A DNA stretch of 64,000 nt from Schistocerca nitens. Taxonomy: Eukaryota; Arthropoda; Insecta; Orthoptera; Acrididae. The stretch lies in assembly GCF_023898315.1 (NCBI RefSeq), contig NC_064615.1, forward strand, positions 735,179,450-735,243,449, given 5' to 3'. Position numbers and translations under genes: made by a program. Shown piece after piece: positions 54,150 to 64,000 of this stretch. Under the pieces are notes generated by a model that saw nothing but the letters and a program-made list of their open reading frames with translations, ran no database searches and was not told the DNA's origin. Position 1 is the stretch's first letter, and each line of letters starts with the position of its first letter.

Positions 54150-56766
54150 GCGTTTGGTGCCAAAAGAAGCAATGAAGCTGAAATCGTTATAGATACAGAA
54201 AGCTGCCTAAAGCCGGAGATAAATTCTCCTGAAATTTTTACAGAGGCGCAAACCGTTTTCAGAAAGGATACATTAAATAAAGTAGATGGTGGTGTGTTTG
54301 TGTCTGTTGGTAGTAGTTAATCTTGTAGTGAAGTTGAAATAAGTAGTTCCTGCGAATTAATATGGGTAGACGTTATACTCAACAGCCGTACCAAAATAAT
54401 AATTGGCTCCTTCTACCGACCCCCCGACTCAGATGATACAATAGCTGAACGGTTCAAAGAAAACTTGAATCTCATTACAAATACGTACGCCACTCATACA
54501 ATTATAACTGATGGAGACTTCAATCTACCCTGGATTTGTTGACGAAAATACATGATCAAAGCCGGTGGTAGACGGAAAACACATTCGGAAATTGTACTAA
54601 ATGATTTTTTCTGAGAATTACTCTGAACAATTAGTTCATAAGCCCACACAAATTGTAAATGCGAAAACACACTTGACCTCTTAGCCAAGAATAATCCTGA
54701 CCTAATAAAGAGCGTCATGACGGATACAAGGATTAGTGAATACAAGGTCATTGTAGCGAGGTTAAAAACCACTAAAAATAAACGCAAAATATGTCTATTT
54801 AAAACAGTAGATAAAATTTCGCTTGATGCCTTCCTAAGAGAGAGTCTCCATTCCTTCCAAGCTAATTATGTAAGTGTAGATCAAATATGGCTCAAATTCA
54901 AAGACACAGTATCGACAGCGATAGATAGATTCATACCGCATAAGGTGATAAGAGGCGGGACTGATCAGCCATGGTACACAAAACACGTCAGAACACTGTT
55001 GCAGAAGCAACGAAAACAGCATGCCAAGTTCAAAAGAACGCAGAAACCCCAAGACTGGCTAAGTTTCACGGAAGCTCGAAATTTAGTGCGGACGTCAATG
55101 CGAGACGCTTTTAATAGTTTCCACAATGAAACATTGTCTCAAAATATGGTAGAAAACGCAAAGAGATTGTGGTCGTATGTAAATTATACCAGTGGCAAAA
55201 AACAGTCAATACCGTCACTGCGCGATAGCGATGGAAATGTTACCGATGATGGTGCCACTAAAGCGGAATTACTAAATATAGTTTTCCGTAATTCCTTCAC
55301 GAAAGAAGACGAAGTAAATACTGCAGAATTCGAAACCAGAACAGCTGTTAGCATGAGTAACATAAAAGTAGATATCTTAGGTGTTACGAAACAACTCAAA
55401 TCACTTAAGAAAGGCAAGTCTTCCGGTCCAGATGGTATACCAACCAGGTTCCTTTCAGAGTATGCAGACACAATAGCGCCTTTCTCAGCAATCATATGCA
55501 ACCGCTCATTTGACGAAAGGTCTGTTCCTAAAGACTGGAAAGAAGCACAGGTCACACCAATATTAAAGAAAGGAAATAGGAGTAACCCATTGAGTTACAG
55601 ACCCATATCACTGACCTCAATTTGCAGTAGGATTTTGGAGCATATACTGTACTAGAACATTATGAATCACCTTGAAGAAAATGACTTATTGATACATAAC
55701 CAACACGGATTCAGAAAATATTGTTCTTGTGCGACGCAGCAAGCTCTTTATTCCCATGAAGTAATGAGTGCTGTCGACAAGGGATCTCAGATAGATTCCA
55801 TATTCCTAGATTTCCAGAAGGTTTTGATAACGTTCCTCACAAGCGACTATTAATCAAATTGCGTGCATATGGAGTATCGTCTCAGTTGTGTGACTGGATT
55901 CGTGATTTCCTCTCAGAGAGGTCAGAGTTCGTAGTGATAGATGGTAAATCATCGAGTAGAACGGAAGTAATATCTGGCGTTCCGAAAGATAGTGTCATAG
56001 TCCCTCTACTGTTCCTGATTTACATAAATGATCTAGGTGATAATCTGAGCAGCCTCCTTAGATTGTTTGCAGATGACGCTGTAATTTACCGTCTAGTAAA
56101 ATCATCAGACGGTCAAGTTACAAATGATGTGGAGGGAATTTCTGTCTGGTGCGAAAAGTGGCAATTGGCACGAAACAAAGAAAAGTGCGAGGTCATCCAC
56201 ATGGGTACTAAAAGAAACCCGATAAATTTTGGGTATACGATAAGTCGTACAAAACTAAGCGCTGTCAATTCGACTAAATACCTAGGAATTACAATTAGCA
56301 GCTTTGTTGGCAGAACACTGAGAAGGTGCGACAAACCCACTAAAGAGACAGCCTACGTTACACTTATCCGTCCTCTGCTGGAATACTGCTGCGCGGTGTG
56401 GGATCCTTACCAGGTAGGACTGACGGAGGACATCGAAAAAGTGCAAAGAAGGACATCTCGTTTCGTGTTATCGCGAACAGGGGTGAGAGTGTCACTGATA
56501 TGAATCGCGAGTTGGGGTGGCAATCACTGAAACAAAGGCGGTTTTCTTTGCATCGAGATCTATTTACGAAATTTCAGTCACCAACTTTCTCTTCCGAATA
56601 TTTTGTTGACACCCACCTACGTAGGGAGAAATGATCATCATAATAAAATAAGAGAAATCAGAGCTCGAACGGAAAGATTTAGGTGTAGTATGAAATGGTT
56701 CGATGAACCCTCTGCCAGGCACTTGAGTGTGAATTGCAGAGTAACGATGTAGATGTAGATGTAGAA
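54150..56766 (+). pseudogene. CR1-like LINE copy 3, best preserved
   Basis: Endonuclease: IIIGSFYRPPDSDDTI, TIITDGDFNLPW, with a stop after it. The open segment 54717-55655 (312 codons) holds the pre-RT region and RT fingers: DGIPTRFLSEYADTI, DWKEAQVTPILKKG, YRPISLTSICSRILEHILY, ending at one TAG. RT continues with NQHGFRKYCSCATQQALYS, a frameshift near FLDFQKV, then 55859-56503 with SGVPKDSVIVPLLFLIYIND, LRLFADDAVIY and EYCCAVWDPYQVGL. Tail GATGTAGATGTAGATGTAGA at 56748. Codons per disablement suggest it is younger than copies 1 and 2. Confidence 0.88.
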
Positions 56767-57726
56767 TACAACGCATGAAAAAACATAGCCCAGTGAGGGA
56801 CGAAGCGGGATTTATGCAAGCGTCATTTTTATTGGAGGGCTCTCGCTCAATGTGCTAACGTGCTGATGGAAAGAGGCGTCGTAATGAAGTGGAGCACGAG
56901 GATGGTATAGGCCTATATTTTACTTCCGAGCCTGATCATGTGGGATGCAAACATGACCGAGGATGCTGTCTGTACAGTCAAGCGCGAAAATGGTGAAGAA
57001 GTATTTATAAGTGGGCCACGGGAGCTGACTAGTAATTTTAAAGAAGGAACAGGAGTTCTTTGATGATGTCAGTATTCCGTCAATAGGACGTGAGATCAGT
57101 TCCACGCACCTGGTAGATACAGTGGAAGCTGATGATAGGTCTGTTGCGACGGGAAAGAGCGTCACACAGGTGTCAATAGAATTCAGAGGGCCGGGGACAG
57201 GACATGCATATGCTCCCGTGCAACCTCTCGTCGCCCTTATGAGATAGTATGTAACGAGAAGTGAGGCACGTGCAAGTCCACAACTTGAGGCTGCAGTCAT
57301 TCCGAAAGCAGAAGAATCTTCTAATGAAAGCGACGAGACCACTTCTAAAGCCGGAGAGACAGCTGCAACGATGTCAGTGCCAAAAATATGGTGAAAAATG
57401 CACTGAAGTGCGTGATAAGGTAACAAGACACGAAGAGGTGCCTTATCTACAAACAGAGTGCGGCCACACGCCAGAATCACTAGTGAGCGTTGTCTCGAAC
57501 ACGTAAGAGACGATCACCGATGTGAGATGGTTATCAGGGACCGACTGTTGTTCTACGCATCTAACTGGTGCAAAAAATTTTCAACGACAGTTTTCGACGT
57601 GGAGGATATTCCGTGCGGAAGTGACTGTAAAAATGTAGAAGCACCAAAAAATAATTAATGTAGGCTAATGAAATTTCGGAAATACCTTTGTCTACATAAC
57701 ATATTTAAGTGATTAACACTGCAGGA
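56767..57726 (+). other. unassigned, with a coding-like plus-strand stretch
   Basis: Around 57040-57400 one plus frame reads STHLVDTVEADDRSVATGK, then SVTQVSIEFRGPGTGHAYAP and later KAEESSNESDETTSKAGE, with one TAG between. It looks like real, mutated protein sequence (charged and acidic-rich) but I recognise no family. A second open piece, 57458-57658, ends VEDIPCGSDCKNVEAPKNN. Confidence 0.35.
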
Positions 57727-58922
57727 TCACAGGTTAAAGTAAGCGCGAGATAAACCACTGAGGATGTGAAATGTTGGTACATAATAGCTTGTGTTATGTC
57801 CAGAATGATGAACGCAAATTAGCAGACATGCATACATTCTGGTGTACACGTGCCAGATATCAGATTGCGGGACGGAGTTCCATAGCTGTTGCACTTGTGC
57901 GATCAGTACAGGGGTAGTTAATGCTGTTTTCGGATGATGCTGCAGTTGCCGTCCGATGATGTCCCATTTACTCTCGACTAGAGACAGATCCGGTAATCGA
58001 CCACAACAAATCAAAATGTCGCCACTGTGTAGAGAATATTGTGCTACAACAGAAGTATATGGGAGAACGTTATACTGTCGGAAAACACCCCCTGTAATGT
58101 TGTTCATGAATGGCAGCGCAGCAGATCGAATCACTAGAATGACGTATAAATTTGCAGTCAGGGTGCATGGGATAAACACATGAGTGCTCCTGCTGTCATA
58201 CGAAGCCTCATCCCAGGCCATCACTCTAGGTGTAGGCACAGTGTGTCTAGCACGTGGAAAGGTTGGCTACAGGCCCTCAATTGGCCACCTCTTAACCAAC
58301 ACACGGCCATCACTGGCTCCACGGCAGATCCAGCTTTCATTAGAAAACACAACAGACCTCCACTCTGCCCTCCAATGAGCCCTCGCTTGACGCCACTGAA
58401 GTTGCAAACGGCGGCTGTTTGGGATCAGTGGGAAGCACGCTGCGGGGGAAGCATCTGGCTCAGAGCTTTCCTTGAAGTAACCCGTTTGCAACAATTCGTT
58501 GTGTCACTGTGGTGCCAGCTGCTGCTCAGACTGCTGTTTGAGATGCAGTACGATGCACCAGAGCCACGCCCCGGACACAATGGTCTTCCCTCTCGGTAGT
58601 GTCATGTGGTTGCCCGGAGCCCAGTCTTGTTGTGACGGTACATTCTCATGACCACCGCTGCCAGCAATCACGTACAGTGGCTAGATTCCTGACAAGTCTT
58701 TCCCCAACATCGCAGAAGAAACATCCAGCCTCTCGTAGCCGTGTTATGCGACCGCTACAAACTCCGTGAGATTTTGATAATGGTGTAAAGGCATTTTGAC
58801 TAACATCAACTCACTACGTCCAGTCTCAAAGGTAACTGACGCTGACGACCGTTACAGCGCGTGTTTAAAGGAAATGTGATATGTATTCTCATAGTGGTGG
58901 TCTGATTTTTTTTCCATTACTG
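57727..58922 (-). pseudogene. Tc1-like transposon III, degenerate
   Basis: Minus frames: RAEWRSVVFSNESWICRGAS (first catalytic D read as N), then a core with RLPDLSLVESKWDIIGRQL matching the SPDLxPIExxWD block with proline losses, then a C-terminus of Tc1 type (VQQLWNSVPQSDI). The right end TTTTTTCCATTACTG is followed by TA at 58923; the matching left end is not found, so one end is probably truncated. Confidence 0.65.
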
Positions 58923-58924
58923 TA

Positions 58925-59312
58925 AATGACACGCAGACTGTGGTGGGAGATAAGTGTTTATTATGTTCATATCACTCCTAGAACGGTATTTAATAATTTT
59001 GGTGCGATGACACCTCAGTACCTTGGGCAATAATTAAATCTCTCGTACAGTATACCAGCGCTTGAAACGGAACTTAAAGCGTATTAGGTAAAGCTGTAAT
59101 AAGCTGTGCTAGGAATTAAGATTAAAATGGGAACCATTCATTAGTTTCATGCACGCTATACCCATGATACCTGTGATCATAATTGTGTACCTATACCGCT
59201 TGATATTTAGTGGATGTACATGTCAGCATATATAGCCAACTAGCCAACTTACAAGGAATGATAACCTGGATGGTTAGTTCCTGGCAGGTATAGGATGCCT
59301 CCTGCGTATCAG

Positions 59313-59363
<51 letters not shown>

Positions 59364-61124
59364 GATTAGTGAGAGAGATATGCAGTTGAGTACGATTAAC
59401 TTATCCTTTTGTCTTGTCCATCTTTTTGTATCTTTTGAAAATCAAAGTTGTTGTACCTCATGAATTTTTAGCTGCTTGTTCACTCGTAATGCAGCGGAAC
59501 AGACCGTTTCTCACTAGGTAGAGAGCGAGCAGATGGGAATGGAAGTTGCTAGTAAAATACACTGATTCAATGTCAGGGGTGCTCTTAACTAAAATCTGCA
59601 CAAGTATATAAGGGCAGAGCCGTACGGAAATGATTTTAATCCCCCATTGCCACATACGAAAGCTTCATCCCTCCATTGTCTGTAAAACTACTTTTGTGTA
59701 ATTTTTTATACGCTCGCACTCGTGATTATGAACGATGCGTCCATCTGTGGCATGGCTGGTAGTTACAGCGAAAACGATAGTCCAAATGCGATTTGATACA
59801 AGAAATACATGGGTTAAACGGTTGTCACAATGACTAGCAAACACAAAAAAAAGAAAAGAAAAGAAAACAAGTTAAACATAGTAAGGCGTACTGCCAGTGC
59901 TGTTACGTTGTCAAATGCTTGAACAGTACAGTCCCCTCTCGACCTTCCTCTCTTCTTTCCTCCATTTTCGCGTCTGGCATAGATACTCAGTCAGCACAAC
60001 GGCATAAATCGGTCAAAATAGGAAGCCTTCGGCCAACTAAGCACATTTGTTTCAGCGTCCGCTCGCCGACACTTGATATCCTACAAAACAATAGCGAAAT
60101 GGCAGCAGTAACTACAACGCTGAACAGCAAACTTCTCTGAGGGTGAAGATACGTGCACCAAACGCACTTTTGCCACATAAACCATATCATCGATAGCCCT
60201 AGTAGTCGTTTCTCAATTATGGTATATGAACGAAATGTTACTGTGACAACTGGATGTGTTTAGAGTTGCACGCCGATGGAAAAAGGCCTCTTCTCGAAGG
60301 CAGAGGAATGGAACACAATGGTTGATTATTAAACCGTTGATTCTTTCTTTGTTTAATCTGGCCAGTTTTTTCGCCCCACTGTCAGTAGGCCGATGGTACG
60401 TGCCGTTCTCGCCACGCCTTCGGTATTTACATTAGAATTAACCATATGCTCTATCGCCAATTAAAGCATTTATAAAGGAATTACATTAATGTGCAAGATG
60501 GCAGGTCCTCTGGCCTCTTTATACCGTTGTTACAGACCATCAAAGCAGCCTACCACGCATTTCTCAAATCTCAATTTGCCTACATGCAAATTAATATCAT
60601 GACACTACTGTATTTCACTGTCTGCAAAGTCAGTAATCGGACGCTACATATCGGTATGTACATGATATGTAGTAGGATGCTTGAGTATCATAATGCTGTT
60701 CATTTTCATTGGAGACGAGCTGTAACCTTGGGCTAGCGAGGAGGCCAATCACTCACAATAGCAGCAAATGGTCAGAAGATGGAGGGAACGTCAGGTCACT
60801 AGTCATTGTGGACGGAGTCTCAACCTGTCCATGGCTAGTGGCTTTATCTCTCGATGTCAGGTCTCAGGTGACAGAGCGACGGGTGCTTCCTGTATTCATC
60901 GAGTCTCGGGCGGTTTTATCATGTAAGCCTCGTGTTTTGAGCAGGAATGCGTGAGCTCGGCGCCATAGCTGTGCTGTTGCTTGGAATGTATCGCAGAAAT
61001 AGTCGCTGAGCTTCACGGAATAGCCGGCAGAATGCCACCACACATAGCACCCCAGTAATCGTATTCCTTTGGCGCCCGTTGCCAGAATGCTGCCGGCACT
61101 AAGTCCTAGCGGAGGCTGTTCAAA
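58925..61124. other. no gene identified
   Basis: AT-rich, with the CA microsatellite at 59319 and an A/G-rich AAAGAAAAGAAAAG stretch near 59850. Short frames show no domain. Confidence 0.4.
59319..59361 (+). repeat. (CA)n microsatellite
   Basis: About 21 uninterrupted CA units. Confidence 0.97.
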
Positions 61125-61126
61125 TA

Positions 61127-62707
61127 CAGGGTGTTACAAAAAGGTACGGCCAGACTTTCAGGAAACATTCCTCACACACAAATAAAGAAAAGATGTTATA
61201 TGGACATGTGTCCGGAAACGCTTAATTTCCATGTTAGAGCTCATTTTAGTTTCGTCAGTATGTACTGTACTTCCTCGATTCACCGCCAGTTGGCCCAATT
61301 GAAGGAAGCTAATGCTGACTTCGGTGCTTGTGTTGACATGCGACTCATTGCTCTACAGTACTAGCATCAAGCACATCAGTACGTACCATCAACAGATTAG
61401 TGTTCATCACGAACGTGGTTTTGCAGTCAGTGCAATGTTTACAAATGCGGAATTGGCAGATGCCCATTTTATGTATGGATTAGCACGAGGCAATAGCCGT
61501 GGCGCGGTACGTGTGTATCGAGAGAGATTTCCAGAACGAAGGTGTCCCGACAGGGAGACGTTCGAAGCAATTGATCGGCGTCTTAGGAAGCTCGGAACAT
61601 TCCAGCCCATGACTCCCGACTGGGGAAGACCTAGAACGACGAGGACACCTGCAATGGACGAGGCAATTCTTCGTGCAGTTGACGATAACCCTAATGTCAG
61701 CGTCAGAGAAGTTGCTGCTGTACAAGGTAACGTTGACCACGTCACTGTATGGAGAGTGCTACGGGAGAACCAGTTGTTTCCGTACCATGCACAGCGTGTG
61801 CAGGCACTATCAGCAGCCGATTGGCCTCCACGGGTACACTTCTGCGAATGGTTCATCCAACATTGTGTCAATACTCATTTCATTGCAAATGTTCTCTTTA
61901 CGGATGAGGCTTCATTCCAACGTGATCCATCTGTACATTTTCACAATCAACATGTGTGGGCTGACGAGAATCCGCACGCAATTGTGCAATCATGTCATCA
62001 ACACAGATTTTCTGTGAACGTTTGGGCAGGCATTGTTGGTGACGTCTTGATTGGGCCCCATGCTCTTCCACCTACGCTCAATGGAGCACGTTATCATGAT
62101 TTCATACGGGATACTCTACCTGTGCTGCTAGAACATGTGCCTTTACAAGTACGACACAACATGTGGTTCATGCACGATGGAGCGGCTGCACATTTCGGTC
62201 GAAGTTTTCGTACGCTTCTCAACAACAGATTCGGTGACCGATGGATTGTTAGAGGCGGACTAATTCCATGGCCTCCACGCTCTCCTGACCTCAACCCTCT
62301 TGACTTTCATTTATGGGGGCATTTGAAAGCTCTTGTCTACGCAACCCCGGTACCAAATGTAGAGACTCTTCGTGCTCGTATTGTGGACGGCTGTGATACA
62401 ATACGCCATTGTTCAGGGCTGCATCAGCGCATCAGGGATTCCGTGCGACGGAGGGTGGATGCATGTATCCTCGCTAACAGAGGACATTTTGAACATTTTA
62501 TGTAACAAAGTGTTTGAAGTCACGCTGGTACGTTCTGTTGCTGTGTGTTTCCATTCCATGATTAATGTGATTTGAAGAGAAGTAATAAAATGAGCGCGAA
62601 CATGGGAAGTAAGCGTTCCCGCACACATGTCCATATAACATATTTTCTTTCTTTGTGTGTGAGGAATGTTTCCTGAAAGTTTGGCCGTACCTTTTTGTAA
62701 CATCCTG
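61127..62707 (+). mobile_element. Tc1/mariner-superfamily DDD transposon, complete
   Basis: 1581 bp, starting CAGGGTGTTACAAAAAGG and ending with a near-complement (CCTTTTTGTAACATCCTG), flanked by TA at 61125-61126 and 62708-62709. TIRs extend roughly 120 bp (61127-61249 and 62585-62707) with about a dozen mismatches. Transposase intact on the plus strand. Confidence 0.92.
61435..62505 (+). CDS. Tc1/mariner-superfamily DD41D transposase, intact
   Basis: 356 residues from MFTNAELADAHFM; I prefer this ATG to the in-frame one at 61312 because the upstream 41 residues lie partly in the TIR-adjacent leader and lack family character. Domains: N-terminal HTH (10-55, with AVRVYRERFPERRCPDRETF), linker with WGRPRTTRT (63-71), second HTH (85-110). 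Catalytic residues are D157 (VLFTDEASF), D248 (WFMHDGAAAHF) and D290 (PRSPDLNPLDFHLWGHLK), a DD41D spacing. The ORF ends HFEHFM then TAA. All parts look functional. Same superfamily as 5420-6505 but clearly a separate family. Confidence 0.92.
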   Translation: MFTNAELADAHFMYGLARGNSRGAVRVYRERFPERRCPDRETFEAIDRRLRKLGTFQPMTPDWGRPRTTRTPAMDEAILRAVDDNPNVSVREVAAVQGNVDHVTVWRVLRENQLFPYHAQRVQALSAADWPPRVHFCEWFIQHCVNTHFIANVLFTDEASFQRDPSVHFHNQHVWADENPHAIVQSCHQHRFSVNVWAGIVGDVLIGPHALPPTLNGARYHDFIRDTLPVLLEHVPLQVRHNMWFMHDGAAAHFGRSFRTLLNNRFGDRWIVRGGLIPWPPRSPDLNPLDFHLWGHLKALVYATPVPNVETLRARIVDGCDTIRHCSGLHQRIRDSVRRRVDACILANRGHFEHFM

Positions 62708-62714
62708 TATATGT

Positions 62715-62900
62715 GAATTCCTAAGGGAACAAACTGCTGAGGTCATCGGTCCCTAGACTTACACAGTACTTAAAGTAACTTATGCTCAGGACAACACACA
62801 CACCCATGCCCGAGGGAGAACTCGAACCTCCATCGGGAGGGGCTGCGCATTTTGTGACATTTTGCCTCAATCCACGCGGTCACACCGCGTAACCTAGCTA
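62715..62900 (-). repeat. tRNA-derived SINE (family B)
   Basis: Minus-strand copy related to 24477: tail GAGGTCATCGGTCCCTAG, B-box complement GAACTCGAACCTCC near 62819, head near CGCGGTCACACCGCG. No clear TSD. Begins 6 bp after the TA of the neighbouring transposon. Confidence 0.8.
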
Positions 62901-63404
62901 AGGCTGTAACGAGCTGCTCGACTGTTATGTCAGTAGGCCTACACGTTTGCGGTCATCGTCGGCGGCTGGAATAAATGGTGTTGGCGCCTTGGTTGACAGA
63001 GCAGAATGATGGGAGTCTAGACAAATTTCTGTATGGCAGTAATTGGTGGAACTTTCCTTTATCGCCAACTATGGGCCAAGTTCTGGCACAGTGGAGCGGT
63101 CCCTCTCTGGGCGGGGGACGGAAGAGAACTGACTGGAAAGTTGGTTCCTGGCGGACGCAGGAGTCGGTCGTGTATTTTGCCATTCTTGCTACGATGTAAT
63201 TTCATTCGTAGTTTCACTTTTCAGGCTACCCGACAAACACTAAAGTTTTTTCGCGCTCGCTCTTCGATCGGTCACCATGATGGAGGCCCATTCCACGCAG
63301 TATCGCCGACCACAAGTAACAGCCGTCATCATCACGCTCAATGTGTCAGTAATATAGTCCTGTAGGCTTTAGATTGATTTTTCAGCCTCCAAAAATTCAA
63401 AATG
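62901..63404. other. no gene identified
   Basis: Short overlapping frames on both strands; no domain, no repeat recognised. Confidence 0.4.
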
Positions 63405-63715
63405 AGGACAGTGGATACACCAGTTCCCGTCAGATCACCGAAGTTCAGCGCTGTCAGGTGCAGCCGGCACTTGGATGGGTGACTATCCGGGCCCCCATGC
63501 ACCGTTGCCGTTTTTCGGGGTGCAGTCAGCTTCGTGATGCCAATTGAGGAGCTACTCGACCGAATAGTAGCGGCTCCGGTCACAGAAAACCATCGTAACG
63601 ACCGGGAGAGCGGTGTGCTGACCACACGCCCCTCCTAACCGCATCCTCAGTCGGGATGACACGGCGATCGGATGGTCCCGATGGGTCACTTGTGGCCTGA
63701 AGACGGAGTGCTTTA
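63405..63715 (+). repeat. SINE with 5S-rRNA-derived head
   Basis: 63405-63510 resembles 5S rRNA: CCCGTCAGATCACCGAAGTT (box A region), then GGCACTTGGATGGGTGAC (box C region), in the right order and spacing, ending near GTTGCCG. A unique body follows (GTGCAGTCAGCTTCGTGATG to GCCTGAAGACGGAGTGC). This is the SINE3 layout, in which internal 5S promoter elements drive pol III. It is not a 5S gene: several conserved positions differ and the 3' end runs into the body. Confidence 0.8.
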
Positions 63716-64000
63716 CGTTAATACATATAATTATTCGTTGTACAAATTCAAGACCAATTTTGTGTTCTACGTAAAGAAAGTAGAAGTAATTGTAAATTTT
63801 TAGGACGGCATTTATCTGATGAACAGTCACACTCACCGGACTCCTTTCCCATCTTCGTTTTTGGAGGGCTACTTTGATCAATTAATTTGATGAATAAATT
63901 GTATGAGAGTTTAGCGACCCCACGTAGGATTTGTATCAGAGCCATTAAAAGATTGCGTTACATAACTTGTGCAGATTCAGTATGAACACACTTGGGTGTG
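63716..64000. other. no gene identified
   Basis: AT-rich sequence to the window edge; nothing recognised. Confidence 0.4.

Noticed and set aside
63405..63510. 5S rRNA gene
   Set aside because: Diverged from 5S at several conserved positions and continuous with a SINE body.
1..64000. CRISPR array, prokaryotic operons or bacterial contamination
   Set aside because: No regularly spaced repeats of that kind; introns, SINEs and TA-inserting transposons show a metazoan genome.

Overview
This is a 64 kb piece of a large, repeat-saturated insect nuclear genome, most likely a grasshopper/locust (Orthoptera, Schistocerca-like). That call rests on the repeat landscape: many copies of one tRNA-derived SINE with the B box GGTTCGAATCC and a constant tail, several SINE and LTR families I associate with locusts, abundant Tc1/mariner elements, and almost no host exons. 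The genus is an inference. There are no prokaryotic operons, no CRISPR array and no genuine tRNA or rRNA gene.

Layout. (1) 0-5 kb: a decayed Ty3/gypsy pol in minus orientation (RT/RNase H, then integrase), broken by a mariner remnant and by a solo LTR that carries a perfect 90-bp TA palindrome. (2) 5.2-6.8 kb: a Tc1/mariner-superfamily transposon with intact transposase and 168-bp inverted repeats. (3) 8.2-19.9 kb: probably one old plus-strand gypsy provirus (LTR, gag, pol, LTR) split by a non-LTR element, four SINE insertions (one chimeric, one inside the LINE) and two solo LTRs. (4) 21.5-25.7 kb: LINE, Penelope-like element (PLE) and SINE debris. (5) 25.7-37.9 kb: a matryoshka. A CR1-like LINE is split by a SINE and a solo LTR, and the solo LTR is split by an 8.7-kb LTR retroelement. 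That element keeps a 795-codon gag and an exact tRNA-Lys primer-binding site but has lost nearly all of pol. (6) 38-40 kb: two minus-strand LINE fragments. (7) 41.7-42.6 kb: the only convincing host gene, the first two coding exons of a secreted carboxylesterase-family protein; no third exon was recognised in the remaining 21 kb. (8) 43-50 kb: SINEs, nested Tc1-like transposons, a PLE fragment and a decayed mariner-type transposase. (9) 48.4-56.8 kb: two more copies of the same CR1-like LINE. (10) 57.7-64 kb: a decayed Tc1-like element, a second intact DDD transposon (61.1-62.7 kb), SINEs, and a SINE with a 5S-rRNA-derived head at the right edge.

The window is best read as a stratigraphic record of transposition. 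Many insertions have target-site duplications (TSDs) readable by eye, so much of the insertion order can be worked out. The pieces that still look capable of making protein are the two transposases, the gag ORF and the esterase exons; one Tc1 transposase is a single nonsense codon away.
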